This document shows, one piece after another, positions 1 through 10,023 of a stretch of 64,000 nt of DNA. The translations under genes and the position numbers were made by a program. Numbering within the stretch: position 1 is the first letter of the stretch; each line of letters starts with the position of its first letter. The notes under the pieces were generated by a model. It saw only the letters and a list, made by a program, of their open reading frames with translations, was not told the origin of the DNA and did not search any database. Source of the DNA: Oreohelix idahoensis (taxonomy: Eukaryota > Mollusca > Gastropoda > Stylommatophora > Oreohelicidae); NCBI GenBank assembly GCA_024509875.1, contig JAMPIV010004448.1, forward strand, positions 744,001 through 808,000. Direction: 5' to 3'.

Positions 1-122
1 CATGTGGCAGAGGCATTACTCACTATATTCACAAGGTTAGGATTTCCCCACCAAATCTTGACTGATAATGGCTCACAGTTCAAGGGGAGACTAACTGAAG
101 AAGTTTTCAGGATATTCCAAGC
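1..122 (+). pseudogene. Element 2 integrase core, left part (split by Element 1)
   Basis: This is the central part of a Ty3/gypsy integrase that enters from outside the window. The frame reads through LTDNGSQF, which contains the second catalytic aspartate (codon 64-66). The reading frame is cut at 122/123 by the LTR of Element 1 and resumes in the same frame at 7835, after one copy of the 5-bp target duplication. With the insertion and one duplicate discounted, the distance from this Asp to the catalytic Glu at 7884-7886 is exactly 35 residues, the D-35-E spacing of retroviral-type integrases. The first Asp, the zinc finger, protease, gag and 5' LTR lie upstream of the window. The element is non-functional because of the insertion. 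Confidence 0.9.
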
Positions 123-761
123 TGTGGTGGGGCGCTGTTCGAATATATTTTGTGTTTGTTTATTATTATTTCCGGTAAATTGCTACCCCTGTCCACAGTT
201 AATGTATATGTTGATTTTGTTAATGTATATTTGATTGCCCCGGCGGTTGCTCATAATAATGCTCGTTACCCCGTTACATCCCGGGTAAAATCTCTCACTT
301 TTCATAGTTTTGTTCCATACTTCACAACACACATGCAGGTTCTTTAACTGACCAATGAGGAACTAAAACAGTCTTCTTTTGAAACGAATTCGACATCTTT
401 TAATAACTGATATTCCTTGTAGCATGCATACTCGTTCGTCCCAATTAATCCTTATTTCTTAACTCTCTCCACACATATTAATTTTATTTCAAGAGTATTC
501 GAGCTCTTGTACAAACCATCTCCTGTCAGAAGGTAAACACTTCGTAGTAGGTTCCTACTGGAACTTAAAAGCAAACACAGCCAAAACACAGCTGTCACAA
601 AGCTCAAGGTTTTTCTTCACCTTGGCCATTCACATATCAACAACAACTCTGTGTCATTTTCCGGTGCGCCTTATTTTCAATATCCCAAATAGTGCCGCAT
701 TTATCAGCACTAACTCAAACTCAATAAATCTAACATGTGGTGTGCATGGGCAGACACCACA
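123..761 (-). repeat. Element 1 LTR (3' LTR in element sense)
   Basis: The 639-bp LTR has TG...CA ends and the 7-bp inverted terminus TGTGGTG/CACCACA. It matches 7191-7829 without indels at an offset of 7068. On the minus strand an AATAAA polyadenylation signal lies at 488-483. Confidence 0.95.
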
Positions 762-765
762 TATT

Positions 766-781
766 CCCCCCCCCCCCCCCC
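766..781 (-). promoter_or_regulatory. Element 1 polypurine tract
   Basis: A run of 16 C on the plus strand is a G16 tract in the sense of the element. It lies 4 bp inside the 3' LTR, where the plus-strand primer of an LTR retrotransposon is expected. The run is unusually long and pure for a polypurine tract. Confidence 0.8.
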
Positions 782-1032
782 GCGCTACTGGAAACTGCAG
801 GTTTCCAGGTCATCATTAACTATACTTAACTATAATGATAAAAAGGAAAATCAAATTCAAGCAATGAGTGAAATGATATCACGATGAGTGAAATGCAGTT
901 AAAATATGTGGCAACAACTTGTGAGCAACATATTAATGCTACGAAAATATCGCTATATAATCTACCTATCAATTGATTATGAACATAAACAATGTTTGTT
1001 GTCACTTCCTGTACCCAGGACAGTTACATAGT

Positions 1033-4000
1033 TCAATGTATTACTCTTGACAGAGTATCAGCGATTACATTATTATGTCCTTCTATATGGACGATATCAC
1101 AGTCATACGCTTGCAACTGCAGTGCAAATCTCGTAAGTCTTGCACTTGGTGATTTACACGTCTGCAGATACGTTAATGATCTCTGATCTGTCATTATAGT
1201 AAAATGCGTACCTACCACATACTTTTGAAGTTTATTCAAAGTCCATACTATACCCAACAGTTCTCTGTCGAAAATAGAGTATTTGGATTCGGCTTCCGAC
1301 AGTTTCCTACTCAAGTAGTAGATCGGATGAAACTTGCCATCAAAACTTTGTCCCAAACACCCGCCTATTGCATGGAGCGAAGCATCTGTTACAACAATAA
1401 ATGACCTTTTTAAATCTGGCAGTCTTAATATCGGATACTGTGAAAAATGAGTTTTAATGTTTTGTAATGCCTGGTTACATTGTTCTGTCCAAACTACTTT
1501 GTTAGGCATACCTCTTTTAGTTAGATCAGATAAGACAGCAGTCAAAGACGAGAACCTTGGAATAAACTTGTGGTAAAAATTCACCAATCCTAATAGACTC
1601 CGTACTTGCTTCTTTGTAGTTGGGATTGTAAGATCAAGTATGCGTTTTAAATTAGATTCATCAGGTTGTATTACATGTTTGCCAATTTTATGTCCTAGAA
1701 ATGAAATTTCATTGAATCCAATTTCTATTTTGGATGGACGGGCTGTGAGATTGTGTATTCTTAGTGTCAGGAGTAAAGATTGTATACCATCTACATGCTC
1801 TTCCCATGTGTCATGAAACATGCAAATGTCATCTATATAAGATATTAGGTCATAACGGCTCCCAAATACTCGACGCATCATCCGTACAAAAGTTGCAGGC
1901 GCATTTTTGAGCCCAAAACACATGACATTGTATTGGAACAAACCCTTCGATGTTGCAAATGCCGTCAATGATTTACATTCTTCGGTCAAAGGGATCTGCC
2001 AATACCCTTTTGATAAATCGAATTTGCTAAAGAAAGTAGCGGAAGCTAAACGAGGTAGCAAGTCCTCCAGCAAAGGCATTGGTTCAGAATCTGATATCGT
2101 GACTTTATTTAGTCGACGGAAATCAATGCATATACGAATGGATTTGTCTTTCTTCCGTACTGCTACCATCAGAAAACAAAATGGAGAATCTGATGGAGAG
2201 ATTATCCCCATTTTCAACATATTGTCGACCTCGTTATCAACCTGCTCTCTGATATGCAAAGGAATTGCATACGGTCGTAACTTAATCGGAGTGGGATCCG
2301 ATAATTTTCTTTCGTGAGAAATAATGTTAGTTCGTCCAGGCAGATCAGACAACACATCTTCAAAAGATTTCAATAGATTGAGAATCTGATTCTTCTGATC
2401 TGAAGGTAAATTGTTACAAATGATTACATCCTTCCAAGTTTCAGAGGCTTGGATAGGTACCACAGGAAAATCAAGCGGTACATCCGCGAAACTAGTTGCT
2501 TCTTCATCAACTAAAGCAATAGATGCCAGATGCGGAGATTGATTTGTGATAGATTCACAAATATGTTTGGGTGGAAGAGGTCTAGAAATGTAAGGTTGTA
2601 ACATGTTAGTGTGGAATGTTTTTCTTTTACCCCTAATGTCGATGATGTAATCCACGTCGGTTTTCTTACCCACAACTTTAAAAGGACCTTGCCACGTAAC
2701 CAACAAATGATCACCTTTAAGTGGCAAGAGAAAAACTTCATCGTTAATCGATAATGATGTTAATCTCCTATCACGATTAATACGCGACCGAGTCTTATAT
2801 TTTGCTAATTCTGATGCTTCAGTCGCGATCTCACATGCGTCCACAATGCATTGACGTAGATCTGTGACATATTGGTGACTAGATTTCGTAACCGTATTAT
2901 CATCGTTTGTTATCACCAAATCATGTAAGATAGACATTGGTCCTCTTGGATTAGCCCCGAAAACTAATTGAAATGGTGAGAATCCAGTTTGACGATTAGG
3001 AACTTCTCTATACGCAAAGAGAACTGCTGGTATCAACCGGTCCCAATCATGGGGAAACATTGTTGTTACTTTGCCCAACATCTGCTTTAATGTAGAATTC
3101 CAGCGTTCTACAACTCCGTTTGATTGCGGATTTAATCTGGCACTCAATGTATGACGGATGTGAAGCACATCACAAATTTCCGAGAACATACCTGAAGTGA
3201 ATTGCGTGCCATGATCTGACAGAAGCTCTTCAGGAAATCCGATACGTGAAAATATCGATAATAATGCATCAGTCACCGACATTGTTGTTATGGACTTAAC
3301 AGGTATGGCTTCAGGCCATCTGGTGCATAGATCGATACAAGTTAAGATGAAGCGGAATCCTCTGGATGATAACACCGGAAGAGGTCCGATTATGTCGACA
3401 GCCATCTTATAAAAAGGACGCACAGAGATATCTGTGGTCTGTAGGGGTGCAAACTGATGCGCACCCTTACGTGCAACTCCCTGACAAACAGTGCATGATT
3501 TACAAAACGTTGCGACGTCCTTATGAACCCCTGGCCAAAAAAAATGTGCCATCAATCTATAAGCTGTGCGGGCAATCCCCATATGACCCGCAAAAGGAAC
3601 ATCATGTGCATTAGATAAAACTAGTGATCGAAATGACGTAGGTACTACTCTTTGTCTGAGTACCGAAGAATAATTGTCAAAACAACGTATCAAAATATTG
3701 TAATGAAATTGATACCAATGTCTGGCATTATTTGTATGTGTAATAGTTTTAGCCGTAGCTAAAGTGAATAAACGTCCCAAAGAAGAGTCATCTTTTTGTT
3801 GGTTAATGAATGCATTTTTATCTATGTAATGACTTGTTGTCACGTGTGGGATATTATTGCTATCGTTAAGTTCATTTGCTTCTGCAACCAGCTGTGCTCT
3901 AGTAGTCACAGCATTGGATAAAGAAAGATATTCTCTTTCCCATGCAGAAATTTCATCAGTAGAACATTCTTTTATACCCTTTATGTTTCCCAAAATCAAG

Positions 4001-4773
4001 TCACAGCAAGGCTTGTTGAGAACACATACACGAACTTTCCCAGTAAAGAATGGCGTGGTTATTGTTACGTCGGCCATGGGATATATCTCTACCGTGCCTC
4101 CGAAAGTTATGCATTTCACTGACGTTCCAGTGAAACAAGACGGAGGGATTAACGACCTTCTAATCCCGACCGTTGTGCAACCCGTGTCCCTTAAAATTTT
4201 AATTGGAGTGTTAAACAAAAACCCATTATGTAAAGTGAGAGTACCAACACCGTCATAAGATGACAACACTGGTAAGGCATGTCCACATTTAAGCCGTGGT
4301 GTAGCTCCAGGTTGAAATAACATCTTACATTCTGTACAATTATTAGAATTTTCTAAATCAACGTTACACGCATTGGCATGATTATTGGTTGAATGAATGT
4401 CATTACTGACATTTCTATCTACCGTCTGACAAGCATTGGCCTGTGAGCGTGTTCTATTATGACTTCTAACGAAGTGAGATCTTCTGCGATCTGAAAAATT
4501 GTCTGAATGAGAATGTCCATTGTTGTCCCTGTCATAATGGCCACCCCGCGGTGACAAATTATGATTGTCACTATATTTGTTGTGTGAATACTGGTTATTT
4601 CGATACCATTGGTTATTGTTATAATTGTTGAAATTATGCCTGTCTCTACCCCGTGAAGGTGAGCGATTATGGTAAAAATATATATTTACCCCTATAGGAT
4701 GTGTGATTATTTTCTCTATGATTATATCGTCTATCCAAGTTACGAGTGCGCGATCTCCCGTGCGTCGCAGCAC
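1033..4773 (-). CDS. pol: Element 1 pol: protease, integrase, reverse transcriptase, RNase H
   Basis: One open frame of 1246 codons. The first 30 or so residues overlap gag in another frame, so translation probably enters from gag rather than at the first ATG. Domains in order: a basic Asn-rich stretch; C146-x2-C149...C163-G-H165; protease DTG at 196-198; integrase zinc finger H390, H397, C427, C430; integrase core D460, D520, E556; a GPF-type module (WQGPF) near 694-698; RT with YIDD at 979-982; RNase H with D1130, E1171, D1196 and D1239. All catalytic residues that I can place are present, with no internal stop. The integrase lies before the RT, as in Gmr1-like elements and Ty1/copia. The product would cut, copy and insert the element; it looks potentially functional. 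Confidence 0.95.
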   Translation of the reverse strand: MLRRTGDRALVTWIDDIIIEKIITHPIGVNIYFYHNRSPSRGRDRHNFNNYNNNQWYRNNQYSHNKYSDNHNLSPRGGHYDRDNNGHSHSDNFSDRRRSHFVRSHNRTRSQANACQTVDRNVSNDIHSTNNHANACNVDLENSNNCTECKMLFQPGATPRLKCGHALPVLSSYDGVGTLTLHNGFLFNTPIKILRDTGCTTVGIRRSLIPPSCFTGTSVKCITFGGTVEIYPMADVTITTPFFTGKVRVCVLNKPCCDLILGNIKGIKECSTDEISAWEREYLSLSNAVTTRAQLVAEANELNDSNNIPHVTTSHYIDKNAFINQQKDDSSLGRLFTLATAKTITHTNNARHWYQFHYNILIRCFDNYSSVLRQRVVPTSFRSLVLSNAHDVPFAGHMGIARTAYRLMAHFFWPGVHKDVATFCKSCTVCQGVARKGAHQFAPLQTTDISVRPFYKMAVDIIGPLPVLSSRGFRFILTCIDLCTRWPEAIPVKSITTMSVTDALLSIFSRIGFPEELLSDHGTQFTSGMFSEICDVLHIRHTLSARLNPQSNGVVERWNSTLKQMLGKVTTMFPHDWDRLIPAVLFAYREVPNRQTGFSPFQLVFGANPRGPMSILHDLVITNDDNTVTKSSHQYVTDLRQCIVDACEIATEASELAKYKTRSRINRDRRLTSLSINDEVFLLPLKGDHLLVTWQGPFKVVGKKTDVDYIIDIRGKRKTFHTNMLQPYISRPLPPKHICESITNQSPHLASIALVDEEATSFADVPLDFPVVPIQASETWKDVIICNNLPSDQKNQILNLLKSFEDVLSDLPGRTNIISHERKLSDPTPIKLRPYAIPLHIREQVDNEVDNMLKMGIISPSDSPFCFLMVAVRKKDKSIRICIDFRRLNKVTISDSEPMPLLEDLLPRLASATFFSKFDLSKGYWQIPLTEECKSLTAFATSKGLFQYNVMCFGLKNAPATFVRMMRRVFGSRYDLISYIDDICMFHDTWEEHVDGIQSLLLTLRIHNLTARPSKIEIGFNEISFLGHKIGKHVIQPDESNLKRILDLTIPTTKKQVRSLLGLVNFYHKFIPRFSSLTAVLSDLTKRGMPNKVVWTEQCNQALQNIKTHFSQYPILRLPDLKRSFIVVTDASLHAIGGCLGQSFDGKFHPIYYLSRKLSEAESKYSIFDRELLGIVWTLNKLQKYVVGTHFTIMTDQRSLTYLQTCKSPSARLTRFALQLQAYDCDIVHIEGHNNVIADTLSRVIH

Positions 4774-5713
4774 ACGCAGTAGATGAGTCCCAGACTTTTG
4801 CTCTGCTCAATGACAAGTTTGGATGAGCAACGGAAAATTGTTGACCTAATTTTTCCATTTCCTCGATACTAGTCGGATTACGTTCTTGTAAGAATGATAC
4901 AATATCCTGGTTTACCGAAGAAACAATTTTATCTCTTAATAAGAGATCACATAATCCTTCAAAAGTTTTAGGGATAGAAGCCTGTTCAACCCATCTTTGG
5001 AGACATAGTTTTATGGAGGAAACAAAATCCTTCAAAAAATTATAACCCTCTACCGGCAACATGGATCGAAACTTTTGTCTATAGCCTTCCTGATCCAGAC
5101 CATATCTGCGTATAAATGCTGCCTTTACGACCTGAAAATCATGTCTTTTATCTTGGTCTATACCCAGATAGACCCCAACTGCATCACCTGTGAGGAGACC
5201 CGAAAAAACACCAGACCACGAATCTTTGTCAATATTTAAGCAAGAGACTCTTTCCTGAAATCTTAATAAATAAAAACTTATATCGTCGTGAGGAGGAGAA
5301 AAAGGTGGTAGTCTTAAATTAAAGTTAGGGGTTGTGATTGCCTTCTTCGATGAACCATTACTATCTGAATCATGGGAAACATGATGTTGTTGAAAACGAA
5401 GTTTCTCAACCTCAAAAGCTTTCTCCCTTTCAAATTTTGCCTCCTCGGCAGCAATTTCAGCTAAACGAATTGCCTTTTCATGTTCCATTTTCTCTCGTTC
5501 CGCAGCGATTTCTGCTATACGAATTCTTTCTTCCTTATTTGCTTTTTCTTGCGCCATAGCAAATTCCCTTTCTTCTCTTTCTCTTTTCTCATTTCTTTCT
5601 CTTTCTTCTTTTGCCTCTGCTTTTTCATATGCAGTCAAAGCAAAATTTTTTAAAATATCACCTTCCATACTCAGTGCTTTGCCTTGTTTAATAAAATAGT
5701 CAAGAGTCGCCAT
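4667..5713 (-). CDS. gag: Element 1 gag
   Basis: The structural protein of the retrotransposon particle. I place the start at the ATG at 5713-5711 rather than the one four codons upstream, because the product then begins MATLDYFIKQGKAL, matching the start of Element 3 gag (MSTFEYFIEQGKAL). Residues 20-110 or so are a long Glu/Arg/Lys-rich helix, probably coiled coil. A globular capsid-like region follows, with RRYGLDQEGYRQKFRSML and LLLRDKIVSSVN, also conserved in Element 3. No CCHC zinc knuckle is present. The frame ends at 4667 and overlaps pol by 107 bp. Pol is in the +1 frame relative to gag. In Element 3 the same junction is continuous, so the shift here may be a mutation, a sequence error or a programmed frameshift near an AT-rich run at about 4680. 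Confidence 0.85.
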   Translation of the reverse strand: MATLDYFIKQGKALSMEGDILKNFALTAYEKAEAKEERERNEKREREEREFAMAQEKANKEERIRIAEIAAEREKMEHEKAIRLAEIAAEEAKFEREKAFEVEKLRFQQHHVSHDSDSNGSSKKAITTPNFNLRLPPFSPPHDDISFYLLRFQERVSCLNIDKDSWSGVFSGLLTGDAVGVYLGIDQDKRHDFQVVKAAFIRRYGLDQEGYRQKFRSMLPVEGYNFLKDFVSSIKLCLQRWVEQASIPKTFEGLCDLLLRDKIVSSVNQDIVSFLQERNPTSIEEMEKLGQQFSVAHPNLSLSRAKVWDSSTACAATHGRSRTRNLDRRYNHRENNHTSYRGKYIFLP

Positions 5714-7186
5714 AGTATACCACAAATTATAACTTTTCTAAACAATAAATTAATATCTATGTTCTCCTCTGCCTTACTTAGACCATCACACTATGGAATA
5801 GTGTGTCTGATTGGTGTAGTCACAATGTGAATATATATATAACTATATCACCTGCACAACTCCCTTAGACGCTTATTAATATAATAATTAGCGTTTATGA
5901 TCCTGCTTCTTGTTATCGACAAGAATCGCAGGATATATCACCAACAACATTATAGTATTATAGTTAATCAATAAATAGTGTATCATATACATGCTGCAAA
6001 GGAAAATTATCACATGACATGACTAACGAAAGACATGGATGGAAACAAAATAAGGAAACGACAAAATTGTAAGTAGTCGAAAATTCTAAGACAAAAGAAC
6101 ATTAAAATTTCCACCAGTAATAAACGAGACAAAACGACAAATCACTTTTACCATTAATGTAAATTTTACAAAAGATAGCCATGAAAGACCCACGCCAGAC
6201 TAAATTCCCGAACAAAATTGAAATTTAAAAAAAATACGACGAATCACAGCACAGCTAACACGCAAGAAAGCCTTAATTTCAAACAGAGCGGTAATCACGA
6301 CAGCACTAAATGCTGAATCCCTGAAAGAAATTAATGCAATCAACCTATAGAAATACGACACTGAAACGTAAAATGCCTCCTAAACAGTCGCCCGCAAGAG
6401 ACAAAGAAAAGAAACATATAACACAAAAGAAGAGAGATTTGCCCAACAATGATAGGACCAACAACCATGACGTTACATAACATTACTTATCTGAATCGAC
6501 CATGAGCGTCCATTCTTCGCTGTAACTCCAATGCGTCGTTCCACGCAATATTAAATTGAAATGTGGATAATGTAGTAATCTTATAATGTAGTAATCAGCA
6601 ACCATGATGACGTAATATGAAGACGTTCTCGTAACTCGTTCACTGAGTATTCAGTTCAATAGGAATGTCCGACCTTCACTCGTGTGAGACACATTGTAGA
6701 GATAGTGTCAATATATAATGATGGAGACGAAATGTTAATTTCCAACGAGTGACCGAATAAACTGATGAGGTGGCCTTATCAGTGTCCTAACGGTTTGATC
6801 TATTACTTTCGAGTCCACTTGTCCAGCGAAACGACCTCCTCGTAAAATCCCAGATTCATATTTCTCCCGTGAAGATATTCGTCAGATTGGTATAGCATCC
6901 CTCTCATGGTAAATCAGCGTGAACGATTTTGTCATGGATATAATGTTTTTTTTTTCTGATCCTCAAGTAAGGTACCAGGTCTGGGCATGACCTAGTATAC
7001 GAATATTGTAAATTTCATGTCTGCACAAAGTTGCATTCCAACAGCTGTCTCTGCATAAAAATGTTCATTGTTGAACAGCGATAGATTGATCAAACTTCCC
7101 GATATTGTCCCAACATAGGACTCTGTCTGCCAATAACCTGAGCAACCTTCAAATGTCCTTCAAATCCAACGGACGACAGCCTCCCA
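5714..7186 (-). other. Element 1 leader with candidate primer-binding site
   Basis: This 1.5-kb stretch between the LTR and gag contains no supported gene. On the minus strand, four bases (gata) follow the LTR end and then comes TGGGAGGCTGTCGTCCG (about 7186-7170), in the position and with the TGG start expected of a tRNA primer-binding site. I could not assign the tRNA. Element 3 has a leader of similar length (1.54 kb). Confidence 0.55.
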
Positions 7187-7190
7187 TATC

Positions 7191-7829
7191 TGTGGTGGGG
7201 CGCTGTTCGAATATATTTTGTGTTTGTTTATTATTATTTCCGGTAAATTGCTACCCCTGTCCACAGTTAATGTATATGTTGATTTTGTTAATGTATATTT
7301 GATTGCCCCGGCGGTTGCTCATAATAATGCTCGTTACCCCGTTACATCCCGGGTAAAATGTCTCACTTTTCATAGTTTTGTTCCATACTTCACAACACAC
7401 ATGCAGGTTCTTTAACTGACCAATGAGGAACTAAAACAGTCTTCTTTTGAAACGAATTCGACATCTTTTAATAACTGATATTCCTTGTAGCATGCATACT
7501 CGTTCGTCCCAATTAATCCTTATTTCTTAACTCTCTCCACACATATTAATTTTATTTCAAGAGTATTCGAGCTCTTGTACAAACCATCTCCTGTCAGAAG
7601 GTAAACACTTCGTAGTAGGTTCCTACTGGAACTTAAAAGCAAACACAGCCAAAACACAGCTGTCACAAAGCTCAAGGTTTTTCTTCACCTTGGCCATTCA
7701 CATATCAACAACAACTCTGTGTCATTTTCCGGTGCGCCTTATTTTCAATATCCCAAATAGTGCCGCATTTATCAGCACTAACTCAAACTCAATAAATCTA
7801 ACATGTGGTGTGCATGGGCAGACACCACA
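7191..7829 (-). repeat. Element 1 LTR (5' LTR in element sense)
   Basis: The partner of the LTR at 123-761, with the same length and one visible difference. It is followed by the duplicate caagc at 7830-7834 and then by the resumed integrase frame of Element 2. Confidence 0.95.
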
Positions 7830-8330
7830 CAAGCCAAGCACTTTCACTGTAGTCCATATCACCCCCAAGGGAACGGCCAGGTGGAAAGATTCAACGGGAC
7901 ACTCATTTCTATCCTGCGAAAGCTGGCCCATGAAAAACCTGATACGTGGGATCAATACTTACCCGCGGCCCTGTTTGCTTATCGGGAAGTCCCACATAGC
8001 TCAACCGGAATGGCACCGGCCACATTGTTGTTTGGCAGGCCCATAAAAGGTCCATTGGAAGCCTTATTGAGGACATGGACAGATGAGAAGGCAGAAGAGA
8101 CTGTTACCTCATCATATCAGTATGTGAACGAGCTGACCACTCGTCTAAAAACTGGCTGGAAACTCGCAAATGATAACCTAAGACAAGCCAGGAAGAAACA
8201 TGCTGCATATTACAATAATAAAGCGAAGGATAGGGAGCTAGCTGTGGGGGAGAAGGTGCTTTTTCTACTACCCGGCAGCAGCAACAAACTGCAAATTGGA
8301 TGGCAAGGTCCATACACTGTTCTAGAAAAG
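7830..8330 (+). pseudogene. Element 2 integrase, C-terminal part
   Basis: The frame resumes from position 122 directly after the target duplicate. It carries the HPQGNGQVERFN block with the catalytic Glu (7884-7886), the conserved WDQYLPAALFAYREVPH segment, and a GPY-type module (WQGPY) near 8300. A one-base frameshift between about 8318 and 8335 separates it from the RT frame that follows. The domain order, integrase then RT, matches Elements 1 and 3, but the sequence is clearly more distant from them. Confidence 0.9.
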
Positions 8331-9961
8331 TGTCTAGAACTAACTATAGGATAGATAAAAAATGGAAAGAAAAAATTTATCATGTGAACCTCCTAAAGAA
8401 GTATCTGGATAGACAAAACCAGGAAGGGACACATTTAATGACCTTGGCCATAGCCTCTGAGATGAAAAATGAACCTCTCACCTCTCACGAATACCCCCTG
8501 AAACCCGGTGAAACGCCTGCACAGGTAAAGGTCAGTAAACACTTGACAAAAGGGCAGAGGGAGCAGATTCAAAAGGTTCTGGAAGATCATACAGACGTGT
8601 TAACGGACAAACCGGCGCACACCAACTTGTTGGAATATGACATGAAACTACTAGACCCAACACCCATCTGTATGAAGGCCTATACTATCCCATTCGCAAA
8701 GGAGAAAGCTTTGAAAGAGGAGATAGATTATCTGTTAAAGGAAGGGATTATTTCTCACAGTGAATCTCCTTATAGCTCTAGCGTGGTTTTGTTGAGGAAA
8801 CCATCTGGGGATCATAGACTGTGCATAGACTACAGGAAACTGAATGCTGTCACCGAAAGTCAGGTGGATCCATTACCTGATACTAATCAACTGTTTGCCC
8901 GGCTGAATAAGGCAAAATATTTTTCTAAGGTAGATCTCAGCAAGGGATATTACCAGATTCCAGTGAAGCCTGAGATCCGACCTTATCTGGCTTTTAGCAC
9001 CTCGGAAGGCCATTATGAGTTCAACATGTTGCCGTTTGGTTTGAAGAATGCCCCGAGTGTATTTTCCAGAATGATGCAAAAATTGTTGGATCCACTGAAA
9101 AATTCATGTATTACGAATTTCATGGATGCTATCCTCATTGCTACGGAAACATTTGAAGAACACGTTAACTCTTTGAATATGCTATTTGATAGACTCAGAG
9201 AGGCAAACTTGACTGCTAGACCAACAAAATGTTGTATTGGATGTAAGGAATTAGAATTCTTGGGACATACTGTACATCAGGGTAGCATGACCCCTGACCT
9301 CAAGAACCTGGAGAAATTGCAGAGAGCACCTAGACCACAGACTAGGAACGATGTGCGATCCTTTGTGTCACTGTGTGGGTTTTACCAAAAGTATATTAAA
9401 AATTTTAACTCCGTATGTGCTCCTCTGACCGATTTAACTCGTAAGGGTAAACCTGATAAAATTGAATGGTCGGCACAGTGCGAGTTGGCATATAATGAGT
9501 TAAATGAAAAACTCACCAGTAAGCCTATATTGAAATTACCTGATTTGAGTCAGGAATTCGTGGTAAGAACGGACGCTAGTAACGTGGGATTAGGGGCCAC
9601 ATTGTTACAAAGGTCCACTTCACCAGATGGGGAATTGAACCCAGTCGCGTATGCCAGTCGCAAGTTAAACAGGGCGGAACAAAACTACTCAACGATTGAA
9701 AAAGAATGTTTAGCTTTAGTCTGGGCGATCAAGAAGTTCCAGATCTATCTTTATGGTAGAACATTCGTGGTCCAAAGCGACCATCAGCCATTGGTATTTT
9801 TGGCTCAGGCAAAACATGGTAATGCACGTTTATTAAGGTGGTCTTTGCTCATTCAACCTTATTCGTTTACCATCGAATACATTCTTGGTTCGCAAAATGT
9901 TGGGGCAGATTTCTTGAGTAGGCACCCTCTCGAAGAAAACCAGGATACTCATAAAGCATAG
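8331..9961 (+). pseudogene. Element 2 reverse transcriptase and RNase H
   Basis: This continues from the integrase after a single frameshift; the first dozen codons of the open frame that begins at 8300 are out of frame with the real protein. RT blocks include LCIDYRKLN, FSKVDLSKGYYQIP and LPFGLKNAPSVF. The active-site box reads NFMDAIL instead of the usual Y-x-D-D: codon 9128-9130 is GCT (Ala) where the second catalytic Asp belongs. RNase H follows with VRTDAS, EKECLALVW, QSDHQPL and GADFLSR, all with their acidic residues. The Asp-to-Ala change, the frameshift and the inserted Element 1 make this a dead copy. Confidence 0.9.
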
Positions 9962-10023
9962 TTGAGTTCATTTGATCGAATTTGTGTCACAGATTATAAA
10001 CCTTCATTGGAATGCATATTTTT

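Larger units (their letters stand above)
123..7829 (-). mobile_element. Element 1: full-length Ty3/gypsy LTR retrotransposon, Gmr1-like domain order
   Basis: The 7707-bp element has 639-bp LTRs (123-761 and 7191-7829) that begin TGTGGTG and end CACCACA. It is flanked by the 5-bp duplication caagc (118-122 and 7830-7834). Reading on the minus strand the order is LTR, primer-binding site, leader, gag, pol (protease, integrase, RT, RNase H), polypurine tract, LTR. I compared the LTRs by eye and saw one mismatch (c at about 292 against g at about 7360), so the insertion is young. It disrupts the integrase of Element 2. Integrase before RT is the order described for Gmr1-like gypsy elements. Confidence 0.95.

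Noticed and set aside
6768..6800. Possible hammerhead ribozyme (ctgatgag)
   Set aside because: The required GAAA and flanking helices are not at the right positions.
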